Positions 1 through 7,903 of a stretch of DNA of 9,658 bases are shown one piece after another. The translations under genes and the position numbers were made by a program. The DNA lies in NCBI GenBank assembly GCA_050256015.1, contig JBFWIL010000088.1, positions 1 to 9,658 on the forward strand, read 5' to 3'. Numbering within the stretch: the first letter of the stretch is position 1; every line of letters begins with the position of its first letter. Under the pieces are notes generated by a model. The model was not told the DNA's origin and did no database searches. It saw only the letters and a program-made list of their open reading frames with translations. This DNA is from JBFWIL01 sp050256015 (lineage in GTDB: Bacteria > Bacteroidota > Bacteroidia > Bacteroidales > Prolixibacteraceae).

Positions 1-31
1 ATCCAGGATTCCCGAACAAAGACCATGTATC

Positions 32-1111
32 GTGCGGGTTTTTATTGCGGCTGAAAATCCTGCCGGCTTTCAGCGGGATGCCGGCCTGGTAAAAAAGAGG
101 TTCCATGGATACGATTTTCCGGTAACAGTCCTGGCACAATCGCCGCCCGATCCACATTTGGTCATGATAGAAGCAGGATCCGTGGATTCCGGAATGGCAT
201 GCGTCCGCTATGCTCAGTACGGAACGGTAAAGACCTGTGAACTTTCCGTGAAGAACGGTTCTGAACTTTGGGTGGCTGGTATCAGTGGCGATTTACAGGG
301 GAAAAATACAGCGGAGAATGGTGAGCTTGCTTTCCGAAAACTTCAATCGGCACTCCTCCGGCAGGGGTATCATCTTGATCACCTTGTCAGGCAATGGAAT
401 TATGTGGGGCAAATCTTCGGGTTCGTTCGTTTAAACGATCAATTGCGACAAAATTATCAGCTTTTTAACGAGGTACGCGGTGAATATTATACCCGGGCCG
501 GGATGACATCAGGTTTTCCCGCAGCAACAGGGATAGGGACTGACTTCAATGGCGTTACGCTCGAAGGTCTTGCTGTTAAAGGTGATGAAACCCTGAAGAT
601 CATCCCAATAGGCAATCCCCAACAGCTTCATGCTTACCAATACGGGCAAACGGTACTGAAAGGAAACCCTCCAAAACAGCGGGCAACGAACCAAACGCCC
701 TTGTTTGAAAGGGCAAAACTGGTCACTGACGGGCAACATTCCCGTGTATTCGTTTCAGGAACCGCATCCATCGTGGGACAAGAAACCATCGGGATCAATG
801 ACGTGAAAAAACAGACGTGGACTACCATTGGGAATATTGAATCGCTGACCAGTGCTGACAATCTGAAAGCCCATTATCCGGAACTGATGATCATCCCGGA
901 TCAGTACACCTATGTGCGGGTCTATGTGAAATATCAACAAGATATTCCGGAGGTAAGACGAATCTGTCAGAGCCACTTCGGCGATGTCCCCATGAGCTTT
1001 TTAAGGGCAGACATCTGCCGAGACAACCTGCTCATGGAAATTGAAGCCGAAAAGGTATCCTGCAGAAAACATCAGGCGGGTATCAACTTCTTTACTACCC
1101 GATATTTATAA
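32..1111 (+). CDS. Chorismatase / chorismate lyase-like protein (FkbO/Hyg5/XanB2 type), possibly 5'-partial
   Basis: Enzymes of this family split chorismate into pyruvate plus a hydroxybenzoate or a dihydroxycyclohexadiene acid, in the cytoplasm. The C-terminal half has the RidA/YjgF-like block of the family: SGTASIVGQET (G at about 243), then a Q-rich helix and a TIGNIESL stretch. Near the end is ADICRDNLLMEIEAE, with Glu336 and Glu338 (numbered from the GTG), very like the terminal catalytic motif of known chorismatases. The family usually has H after IVG and an R/H-containing segment next; here these are Q and GIND, so this is a divergent member and its product cannot be assigned. The first usable start is a GTG at 32, but the frame is open to base 2, so the real start may lie upstream. 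No signal peptide is visible. A role in pigment or quinone precursor supply is possible but nothing nearby supports it. No terminator is evident after the stop. Confidence 0.72.
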   Translation: MRVFIAAENPAGFQRDAGLVKKRFHGYDFPVTVLAQSPPDPHLVMIEAGSVDSGMACVRYAQYGTVKTCELSVKNGSELWVAGISGDLQGKNTAENGELAFRKLQSALLRQGYHLDHLVRQWNYVGQIFGFVRLNDQLRQNYQLFNEVRGEYYTRAGMTSGFPAATGIGTDFNGVTLEGLAVKGDETLKIIPIGNPQQLHAYQYGQTVLKGNPPKQRATNQTPLFERAKLVTDGQHSRVFVSGTASIVGQETIGINDVKKQTWTTIGNIESLTSADNLKAHYPELMIIPDQYTYVRVYVKYQQDIPEVRRICQSHFGDVPMSFLRADICRDNLLMEIEAEKVSCRKHQAGINFFTTRYL

Positions 1112-1193
1112 CTTAAAGATCAGAAATTTTGATGTTATAATTAATATCTTATAAAAGAAACAGGTGATCAGGATATAACCTGTTCTGTTCTGG
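1112..1193. other. AT-rich intergenic stretch with stacked inverted repeats
   Basis: Upstream of the alpha-glucuronidase promoter are a 15-base near-palindrome at 1119-1133 (atcagaaattttgat), two copies of the palindrome ttataa at 1135-1140 and 1149-1154, and an inverted repeat aacaggt (1159-1165) / acctgtt (1178-1184) with a 12-base spacer. None is followed by a clear T run, so they do not look like a strong intrinsic terminator. Operator sites for the genes downstream are one possible reading. Confidence 0.35.
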
Positions 1194-1223
1194 TTGTTGG
1201 TTGGGGAAAATTCCATACCTTTG
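1194..1223 (+). promoter_or_regulatory. Candidate Bacteroidota-type promoter for the GH67-GH2 pair
   Basis: TTG at 1194-1196 is followed after 19 bases by TACCTTTG at 1216-1223. This matches the -33 TTG and -7 TAnnTTTG elements used by the primary sigma factor of Bacteroidota. Transcription would begin near 1229-1231, leaving a leader of about 20 bases before the ATG at 1250. It is the best promoter match seen in the window. Confidence 0.55.
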
Positions 1224-1249
1224 AAGGAATATGATTAAGCTAACGTTTT

Positions 1250-3403
1250 ATGGTAAAGGCTAAGAACATCTTTATTTTGTTTGCCGGACTTTTTTTGTTG
1301 CTCCAGGGGAGGGCAGAAGACGGTTCCCGGCTCTGGCTCCGTTACGAATTGCTGCCCGACAGTTTGCCTGCATATTATCAAAGGCAGTTCCGCTCATTTG
1401 TTGCGGCATCCGGTTCTCCTCTCCGGCAATCAGCTTTCAATGAGTTGAAAATGGCCTATGCGGGGCTGACCGCTTGTTCACTTCAACCTTCCGCAAAGCT
1501 TGAAGATGGCAGTATTCTGTTGGGAACTGCAGCCGACAGCCTGGTTGGCGGTTTGCTTGATCGGGAAGAGCTGGTGCGCTGCGGTCAGGAAGGTTATCTG
1601 ATAAGGAGCCTGTTTCACGAAGGAAAACGGCTGACGTTATTGGCAGCGGGTACTGATGCCGGATTGCTGTATGGCACCTTTGCCCTGATCCGGCTGATGC
1701 AAACCGGGCAGCCGGTGAAGCGGCTGGATATACTGGATGTCCCGGACTATGAGCTGAGGCTGCTGAATCACTGGGATAACCTTGACGGAACTGTCGAGAG
1801 AGGATATGCAGGCCGTTCTGTTTGGTGGGCAGCGAATACCGGTACCGGGCAGATCTTCAGGCTTTACCAGACCTATGCGCGGGCCAATGCCTCGGTGGGA
1901 ATTAACGGAACCGTGCTGAACAATGTGAATGCCTCCCCTCAGGTGCTCCGGTCCGACTACATTCGTCGTTATGCAGAAATTGCCGGGCTGCTTCGCCCTT
2001 ATCATATAAAAGTGTATATGGCTGTTAATTTTTCTTCACCTATGGTTCTTGACGGATTGCCTACGGCCGATCCGCTGGCTCCGGCAGTTATCCGCTGGTG
2101 GAAAAACAAGGCGGATGAAATTTACAGGCAGATTCCCGATTTCGGAGGTTTTCTTGTCAAGGCCAATTCGGAGGGACAGCCCGGCCCGCAGGATTTCGGA
2201 CGAAGCCATGCAGAAGGGGCCAATATGCTGGCGGCTGCCCTGAAACCCCATGGCGGGCTGGTTATGTGGCGGGCTTTTGTGTATGCTCCTTCAGGTGCAG
2301 ACCGGATCAGGCAGGCCTATGATGAATTTATGCCTCTGGACGGGCAGTTTGCCGACAATGTGATTGTGCAGGTCAAAAACGGTCCGCTCGATTTTCAGCC
2401 GCGCGAACCTTTCAGTCCGCTGTTCGGGGCCATGCAGCATACGTCGTTGATGATCGAGTTTCAGCTGACGCAGGAATATCTGGGCTTTTCCGATCATCTG
2501 GTTTATCTGGCCCCCCTGCAGAAGGAATGCCTGGAGAGTGACACTTACAGCCGGGGAAAAGGGTCTACCGTAGCCCGGGCAACCGACGGATCACTTTTCC
2601 CGCTTAGACATACGGCCATTGCCGGGGTGGCTAACATCGGGAACGTCCCCGACTGGTGCGGACATCCCTTTGCTCAGGCCAATTGGTATGCTTTTGGCCG
2701 GCTGGCATGGAATAATGAGCTGGATGCCGGCGATCTGGCCCGTGAATGGCTGAAAATGAGTTTTATACTTTCCCGGGAATTTCTGGAGCCGGTAGCGGAT
2801 ATCATGCTTCGTTCGCGCGAGGCAGCGGTCAATTATATGACTCCTATGGGCCTGGCGCATCTGATGGGCTGGAGTCATCATTACGGTCCGGAGCCCTGGT
2901 GCGAGGTGTCCGGAGCCCGGGCTGACTGGCTTCCCTCGTATTATCACCGCGCAGCCAAAGACGGCATTGGCTTTGACCGGACTACTTCGGGCAGCGCGGC
3001 GGTGAATCAGTATTTCTCTCCGCTGAAGGAACAGTTCAATAATCCGCAAAGCTGTCCGGAAAATCTGTTGCTGTGGTTTCATCACCTTCCCTGGGACTAC
3101 CGGATGAAATCGGGCAAAAGCCTTTGGGAAGAGCTTTGTTTGCATTATTACGCAGGAGTGGACGAGGTGCGCAGTTTTCGCAGGGTGTGGAAGAAGCAGA
3201 AAGGTTTTGTTGATGCAGAGCGCTACGAAACGGTTAAATGTAAGCTGGAAATTCAGGAAAAAGAAGCCGTCTGGTGGCGGGATGCCTGTGTGTTGTATTT
3301 CCAGACCTTTTCCGGGAAGGAGATCCCCGGAGAACTGGAAAATCCTGTTTGCCGGCTGAAGGATCTGAAAAAGCTTAAATTTGATCTGAAACATCACAAC
3401 TAA
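1250..3403 (+). CDS. aguA: Secreted GH67 alpha-glucuronidase
   Basis: This enzyme removes (4-O-methyl-)D-glucuronic acid linked alpha-1,2 to the non-reducing-end xylose of xylo-oligosaccharides. Residues 1-22 form a signal peptide (lysines, then a hydrophobic core, ending GRA-ED), so it likely works in the periplasm. An N-terminal beta domain spans about 24-155, the TIM barrel about 160-480 and the helical C-terminal domain the rest. The general acid is Glu308 in KANSEGQPGP; the general base pair is Asp381 (KNGPLD) and Glu409 (LTQEYLG). Their spacing (73 and 28) matches characterised GH67 enzymes such as Cellvibrio GlcA67A. The 717-residue length is normal for the family, and nothing looks broken. 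The ATG at 1250 was chosen because it begins the signal peptide. A Bacteroidota promoter lies just upstream, and a GH2 gene follows 7 bases after the stop, so the two are probably co-transcribed. Confidence 0.95.
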   Translation: MVKAKNIFILFAGLFLLLQGRAEDGSRLWLRYELLPDSLPAYYQRQFRSFVAASGSPLRQSAFNELKMAYAGLTACSLQPSAKLEDGSILLGTAADSLVGGLLDREELVRCGQEGYLIRSLFHEGKRLTLLAAGTDAGLLYGTFALIRLMQTGQPVKRLDILDVPDYELRLLNHWDNLDGTVERGYAGRSVWWAANTGTGQIFRLYQTYARANASVGINGTVLNNVNASPQVLRSDYIRRYAEIAGLLRPYHIKVYMAVNFSSPMVLDGLPTADPLAPAVIRWWKNKADEIYRQIPDFGGFLVKANSEGQPGPQDFGRSHAEGANMLAAALKPHGGLVMWRAFVYAPSGADRIRQAYDEFMPLDGQFADNVIVQVKNGPLDFQPREPFSPLFGAMQHTSLMIEFQLTQEYLGFSDHLVYLAPLQKECLESDTYSRGKGSTVARATDGSLFPLRHTAIAGVANIGNVPDWCGHPFAQANWYAFGRLAWNNELDAGDLAREWLKMSFILSREFLEPVADIMLRSREAAVNYMTPMGLAHLMGWSHHYGPEPWCEVSGARADWLPSYYHRAAKDGIGFDRTTSGSAAVNQYFSPLKEQFNNPQSCPENLLLWFHHLPWDYRMKSGKSLWEELCLHYYAGVDEVRSFRRVWKKQKGFVDAERYETVKCKLEIQEKEAVWWRDACVLYFQTFSGKEIPGELENPVCRLKDLKKLKFDLKHHN

Positions 3404-3410
3404 AAAACAG

Positions 3411-6188
3411 ATGGGAATACGGTCTTTTCACTCCATTTTATTCCTCTGCATGCCGCTGCTCTTGCCGTTCTTTATTCAGTCTTCTTTTGGTCAGGAGCTC
3501 CAGGTGCGGCAGCAGGAGCTGACGCAGTTTGAATTGCAGTATTCCGGACTGATCCGCGGGACGGGGGAAGAGCTGTCTGATCCGGATTACCGGCCTGCCA
3601 TTCACTGGTTCCCGGTACGTGTTCCTTCAACGGTACTGACCGGACTCGTTGCCAACCGGGTGTATCCCGATCCTTACACCGGTATGAACAACATGCTGAT
3701 TCCCGATGCTTCTGACCGGTTTAACAGGAAATACGGACTGGAACGTTACAGTCATCTTCCCGGTACAGACAATCCCTGGAAGAAACCCTACTGGTACCGG
3801 ACTGTTTTCGATGTTCCTGCAACTGAGGCCGGCAGCCATGTCCAGTTGATCTTTAAAGGGATCAATTACCGGGCCGCTGTCTGGCTGAACGGAAAGCAAC
3901 TGACCGATTCTTCCGATATGGCCGGTATGTTTGCCCAATACAGTCTGGATGTAAGTAAATGCATCCGGGCAGGGGGGAAGAATGCTCTGGCCGTGAAGAT
4001 CTATCCGCTTGATGAATCCGGATACCCGGCTCCGGAACAACTGAAAGCCCTGGGCGATTTCTATGCGAACGGCGGACCGACCGGCGATATCGGGAAAAAT
4101 GTGACTATGCTTTGTTCGGCCGGTTGGGACTGGATGCCGCCGGTACGTGACCGGAACATGGGGATCTGGCAGCCAATCTTTTTGCGCTGCACGGGACAGC
4201 TTACTCTATCGTATCCGCACCTGATCTCCCATTTGCCCTTGCTTCCCGATACGGCTCTGTCCGAATTAAGTATTTCGGTAGGTCTTACTAACCATCAGTC
4301 TTTTCCTGTCAGGGGAAAGCTTCTGGTGGATATCCGTCCCGAAAATTTTGTAGGAGAGCCCCTCCGTTTTGCAAAGGAGATAGAACTTGCGGCTGCTTCC
4401 ACAACCGAACTATGCATGAATCCGAAAAACTCAGCCGGGCTTAGCATAAAAAATCCGGCACTGTGGTGGCCCAACGGTTACGGGAAACCCAGCCTGTACC
4501 GGATTCGCCTCCGGTTGGAACAGGAGGGCAAACTGTCGGACGATACCACCTTTCTGTTTGGAATCCGTACGGTCAGTTCCCGGACCGTTCAGGAAAAAGG
4601 GAAGTTCCTGAGACGTGACTTTTATGTTAACGGCCGACGCATTCATCTGAACGGAGGAGCCTGGGTCCCCGATATGATGCTGAACCGCGATTCGCTTCGT
4701 TATGCTCTGGAGCTGGATCTCTGCCGCCGTTCCAGGATTAACCTGGTGCGTATCTGGGGTGGGGGAATCACGCCTCCCGATGTGTTTTTTGATCTGGCCG
4801 ACCGGAAGGGGCTGCTCATCTGGTCCGATTTCTGGATTACCGGCGATACCCACGGCGAATTCAAGGGGTCGGCTCACTGGCCGCTGGAGCCTGAGGTTTT
4901 TAAGCAAAATGTAACCGGTACGATATTGCGTATCCGCAATCATCCCAGCCTGCTGGTCTGGACCGGGGGTAATGAAGGACATGCCCGGAAAGAACTGTAC
5001 GATTTTATGCGAAACCGTATTGCAGGGCTTGACGGAACCCGCCCTTTTATTCCTAGTTCTTCCGGATTTGCTGCTCTTCCCCGTGGGTGGAAGAAATCCT
5101 GGCCGGATAATGCAGATCCCGGAGTATACAGCGGGGGACCCTATCGCTGGATGGATCCCAAACAATATTACAAACTGGTTGAAGAAGGAAAGGACTGGGT
5201 GTTTAAAGATGAAACCGGATTACCTTCCCAGCCTCCTTACAACAGCCTGAAAAAGCTTATTCCCAACCTGGTATGGGACCCTTCGTTGCCTTTTCCGCTG
5301 AACCACAGCTGGGGGTATCACGATGCCGCCACGGGGAACGGCCGGTATGATCTTTATTATGATGAAATGGTTAGCCGGTATGGAAAGCCGGAGTCCATGA
5401 ACGATTTTTCCATGAAAATGCAGCTGATGAATGCAGTTGCTTATCAGGCTATTTTTGAATCGGCCGGAGCTTCGCTGAACCGTACGGGCGGGGTTATGCT
5501 GTGGAAGCTGAATGCAGCTTTTCCAAGCGTAATATGGCAGATTTACGACTGGTACCTGAATCCGAATGCCGGCTATTATTCTATGCGAAATGCATTGGAA
5601 CCGGTACATGTCCAGCTTAATCCGGTGAACTGCAGAGTTGTGGGGGTAAACCGGACATACCACAGCCTCGATACGCTGACTGTTGAGGCTGAAGTATATG
5701 ATGCTTCGGCTTGTTTGCTGCACCTGCAGCGGGGAAAGGCCGTTATGCAGGCCAACCAGGTACTGGAGTTTTTTCCTCTGGATTCCGTCTTGCAAAGACA
5801 AACGGATGTTTGTTTGGTGCTTTTGCGGTTGAAAGACAGACATGGCAGAATAATTTCCCGGAATATGAGCTGGCTTTCGGATGATGATCGTTATCTGTCT
5901 TTAAATGATATGCCGCCGGCACAGGTGGAAACAGCCGTTCTGGCAATCCGACAGGATAGGACCGAGAAAACATGGACCCTGCGTGTTACGAATACTTCGG
6001 ATAAGCTGGCTTTTTTTGTCAATCCCCGGCTGCTTGATCAGGGAGAGGAAGTGATGCCCTCGTTCTGGTCGGCCAATTATTTTTCTCTGGCTCCGGGCGA
6101 GTCGGTTACCCTTACGGTAAGTGCACCGCGCTGCCTGCTGAAAGCAGCAAACCAGGAGATAGAACTGGAAGGCTGGAACCTGAAATAG
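3411..6188 (+). CDS. Secreted GH2 exo-glycosidase (beta-mannosidase / exo-glucosaminidase-like)
   Basis: This is a retaining GH2 enzyme expected to cleave one sugar at a time from non-reducing ends; the exact sugar is uncertain. Residues 1-27 are a signal peptide ending SSFGQ. A jelly-roll sugar-binding domain spans roughly 50-225 (PYWYRTVFDV near 126, VWLNGK near 157). An Ig-like domain follows to about 400, including NPALWWPNGYG near 348. The TIM barrel runs from about 404 (FYVNGRRIHLNGG, RIWGGG at 447) to 730, and C-terminal beta domains end at 925. The predicted acid/base is Glu522 in GGNEGH and the nucleophile Glu601 in DETG, 79 residues apart. The architecture resembles the beta-mannosidase and exo-beta-glucosaminidase branch rather than the LacZ branch. 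It starts 7 bases after the GH67 stop, implying shared transcription and related substrate, so xylosidase-like or other activity in this branch cannot be excluded. Confidence 0.88.
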   Translation: MGIRSFHSILFLCMPLLLPFFIQSSFGQELQVRQQELTQFELQYSGLIRGTGEELSDPDYRPAIHWFPVRVPSTVLTGLVANRVYPDPYTGMNNMLIPDASDRFNRKYGLERYSHLPGTDNPWKKPYWYRTVFDVPATEAGSHVQLIFKGINYRAAVWLNGKQLTDSSDMAGMFAQYSLDVSKCIRAGGKNALAVKIYPLDESGYPAPEQLKALGDFYANGGPTGDIGKNVTMLCSAGWDWMPPVRDRNMGIWQPIFLRCTGQLTLSYPHLISHLPLLPDTALSELSISVGLTNHQSFPVRGKLLVDIRPENFVGEPLRFAKEIELAAASTTELCMNPKNSAGLSIKNPALWWPNGYGKPSLYRIRLRLEQEGKLSDDTTFLFGIRTVSSRTVQEKGKFLRRDFYVNGRRIHLNGGAWVPDMMLNRDSLRYALELDLCRRSRINLVRIWGGGITPPDVFFDLADRKGLLIWSDFWITGDTHGEFKGSAHWPLEPEVFKQNVTGTILRIRNHPSLLVWTGGNEGHARKELYDFMRNRIAGLDGTRPFIPSSSGFAALPRGWKKSWPDNADPGVYSGGPYRWMDPKQYYKLVEEGKDWVFKDETGLPSQPPYNSLKKLIPNLVWDPSLPFPLNHSWGYHDAATGNGRYDLYYDEMVSRYGKPESMNDFSMKMQLMNAVAYQAIFESAGASLNRTGGVMLWKLNAAFPSVIWQIYDWYLNPNAGYYSMRNALEPVHVQLNPVNCRVVGVNRTYHSLDTLTVEAEVYDASACLLHLQRGKAVMQANQVLEFFPLDSVLQRQTDVCLVLLRLKDRHGRIISRNMSWLSDDDRYLSLNDMPPAQVETAVLAIRQDRTEKTWTLRVTNTSDKLAFFVNPRLLDQGEEVMPSFWSANYFSLAPGESVTLTVSAPRCLLKAANQEIELEGWNLK

Positions 6189-6350
6189 CAGTAGTCCATT
6201 GCAGTTGAAACGGAAGAAAAGGCCGGATTTCATGCTCTCGTGCTTGCGCTTTTGCGGAAAATTGAGTTAATTTGGTTATCAACTTCTTGTTTGTTGTTTC
6301 TGAATGAAACAGGAAACGAAAAGGATGCCCATCTCAAATGAAAATAACCG
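6189..6350. promoter_or_regulatory. Intergenic region with a weak candidate promoter before the sulfatase
   Basis: This 162-base gap holds TTG at 6244-6246 and TAATTTGG at 6268-6275, separated by 21 bases. The second element matches TAnnTTTG at seven of eight positions, so this is a possible but weak Bacteroidota promoter. A nine-codon open frame at 6325-6354 ends in a TGA that overlaps the sulfatase ATG (ATGA). No convincing hairpin-plus-T-run terminator was seen after the GH2 gene, so read-through from the upstream operon is also possible. Confidence 0.3.
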
Positions 6351-7826
6351 ATGAAACAAATGAAACTTAGCCTGCCTTCTCTGGCCCTGGTTACGCTGAC
6401 GGCAGCTTGCGGCGCTGACGACAGGGCACAGAAAACCGATCCGAAAAATTTATCGCCGAATATTGTGTATATCCTTGCCGACGACCTGGGATACGGCGAT
6501 CTGAGTTGTTATGGACAGCAGCGTTTCCATACGCCAAACATAGATAGGATGGCCAGGGAAGGAATCTGTTTTTCCCAGCACTATGCCGGTTGTACGGTCT
6601 GTGCTCCTTCGCGTTCCTCGCTGCTTACCGGACAGACAACCGGGCATACTCCCGTACGCGGAAACAAGGGAGTGGAACCCGAGGGACAGTGGCCACTGCC
6701 CGGAGCCTGCCTGACATTGCCCGAACTGTTGAAAGAAGCCGGGTATACTACAGGAAGTTTCGGGAAGTGGGGGCTTGGCGGACCCGGTACGGAAGGAGAT
6801 CCGAATAATCAGGGTTTTGACCGGTTTTACGGATACAATTGCCAAACTTTGGCGCACAATTATTTCCCGGAGCATTTGTGGGATAACGATCATAAAGTTA
6901 TCCTGGAAAAAAATAGCGGAGATCGCTTTGGCGAATATGCTCCCGATTTGATTCATGCCCGGGCTCTGAAGTTCCTGGACGAGCATAATCCGAAAAAGAC
7001 CGGTCAGCCTTTTTTCCTGTTTTACCCGACTACCATACCGCATGCCGAGCTTTTGCTTCCTGAAAAATACATGGAGGCATTCCGGGGAAAGTTTCTTCCC
7101 GAGAAGGAATACAAGGGTGCTGAGCCCGGGGCTGAACGTTTCCGGAAAGGAGCCTACGGCTCCCAGCCCGAAAGTCATGCCGCTTTTGCAGCCATGGTCA
7201 GTATGCTTGACCGTCAGGTAGGTGAAATTATGGATAAGCTGGAGGAAGACGGACTGGCTGAAAACACGCTGGTGATTTTCACTTCCGATAACGGACCGCA
7301 TAGGGAAGGAGGAGCCGATCCGGACTATTTTAACAGTAACGGTCCGTTTAAAGGATACAAACGTGATCTGTATGAAGGTGGGATCCGTGTTCCGATGATT
7401 GCCTGGTGGCCCGGAAAAATAAAAGGGGGCCAAACAACCGATCATATCTCTGCCTTTTGGGATGTGCTGCCTACCCTGGCCGAACTGAGCGGCTCGGAAA
7501 TACCGGAACAGCTGGACGGAATCTCTTTTCTGCCCACGCTGCTGGGTAATGAAAAACAGCAGCAGCACGATTATCTGTACTGGGAGTTTCATGAGCAGGG
7601 AGGACGCCAGGCTGTTCGTCGCGGTAACTGGAAACTGGTTCGTTACGGGGTATCCGATCCGGTGCAAACAACCACCGAACTGTATAATCTTCAGGATGAT
7701 CCTGGCGAGGAAAACAACCTGGCCGAAAGTTATCCCGAACAGGTTCAGGAGCTGTTGAAGCTTATGGAACAGGCAAGAACCCCTTCGGATGTTTTTACAT
7801 TTAGCTCGGCTACGGTTATTCGATAA
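6351..7826 (+). CDS. Lipoprotein S1-family sulfatase, Cys-type formylglycine enzyme
   Basis: Type I sulfatases hydrolyse sulfate esters with a formylglycine made from a conserved Cys. Here it is Cys84 in CAPSRSSLLTG, needing an anaerobic sulfatase-maturating enzyme (anSME) encoded elsewhere. Metal and substrate residues visible are Asp44-Asp45 (ILADDLGYGD), Asp313-Asn314 (SDNGPH), Lys139 (GKWGLGG), His231 (TIPHAE) and Lys337 (just before RDLYEGG). The His often found in GKWHLG is Gly here, as in some S1 subfamilies. The N-terminus is a lipoprotein signal with Cys20 in LTAAC followed by GADD; acidic residues after the Cys suggest surface export (inference). The length of 491 is normal. Two ATGs (6351, 6360) are in frame; the first was used. 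Its place between GH genes and a sigma/anti-sigma pair suggests it desulfates the same glycan. The substrate cannot be named from motifs alone. Confidence 0.92.
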   Translation: MKQMKLSLPSLALVTLTAACGADDRAQKTDPKNLSPNIVYILADDLGYGDLSCYGQQRFHTPNIDRMAREGICFSQHYAGCTVCAPSRSSLLTGQTTGHTPVRGNKGVEPEGQWPLPGACLTLPELLKEAGYTTGSFGKWGLGGPGTEGDPNNQGFDRFYGYNCQTLAHNYFPEHLWDNDHKVILEKNSGDRFGEYAPDLIHARALKFLDEHNPKKTGQPFFLFYPTTIPHAELLLPEKYMEAFRGKFLPEKEYKGAEPGAERFRKGAYGSQPESHAAFAAMVSMLDRQVGEIMDKLEEDGLAENTLVIFTSDNGPHREGGADPDYFNSNGPFKGYKRDLYEGGIRVPMIAWWPGKIKGGQTTDHISAFWDVLPTLAELSGSEIPEQLDGISFLPTLLGNEKQQQHDYLYWEFHEQGGRQAVRRGNWKLVRYGVSDPVQTTTELYNLQDDPGEENNLAESYPEQVQELLKLMEQARTPSDVFTFSSATVIR

Positions 7827-7853
7827 GTTGTTATTAAAAATAATCTGCGGTTT

Positions 7854-7882
7854 TTGACAAAGAAAAGCAGATATGATAAAAT
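7854..7882 (+). promoter_or_regulatory. Candidate promoter before the sigma gene (E. coli-like)
   Basis: TTGACA at 7854-7859, a 17-base spacer, then TAAAAT at 7877-7882 preceded by TGA. This closely fits an extended -10 promoter of the proteobacterial sigma70 type, which Bacteroidota do not normally use. A Bacteroidota -7-like element (TATCTTTC, 7888-7895) also occurs but has no TTG at the right distance. The site lies in the 77-base gap after the sulfatase, which has no good terminator. Confidence 0.28.
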
Positions 7883-7903
7883 ATTTCTATCTTTCCCGGC
7901 CGA

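Noticed and set aside
25..54. ATG at 25 as the start of the first gene
   Set aside because: It is in another frame and reaches a stop after nine codons.
1159..1184. Intrinsic terminator after the chorismatase-like gene
   Set aside because: The stem is only 7 base pairs with a 12-base loop and no T run follows.
2591..3397. A 268-codon minus-strand frame opposite the GH67 gene
   Set aside because: Same register effect; it lies entirely within a well-supported catalytic gene and resembles no known protein.
4431..5843. Minus-strand open frames of 244 and 207 codons opposite the GH2 gene
   Set aside because: Both are in codon register with GH2 and lack any family motif or plausible start context.
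6450..7667. A 405-codon open frame on the minus strand opposite the sulfatase
   Set aside because: Its codons are in exact register with the sulfatase codons, so it stays open simply because the sense gene avoids TTA, CTA and TCA. The predicted protein shows no recognisable domain, while the sense strand has a full sulfatase.
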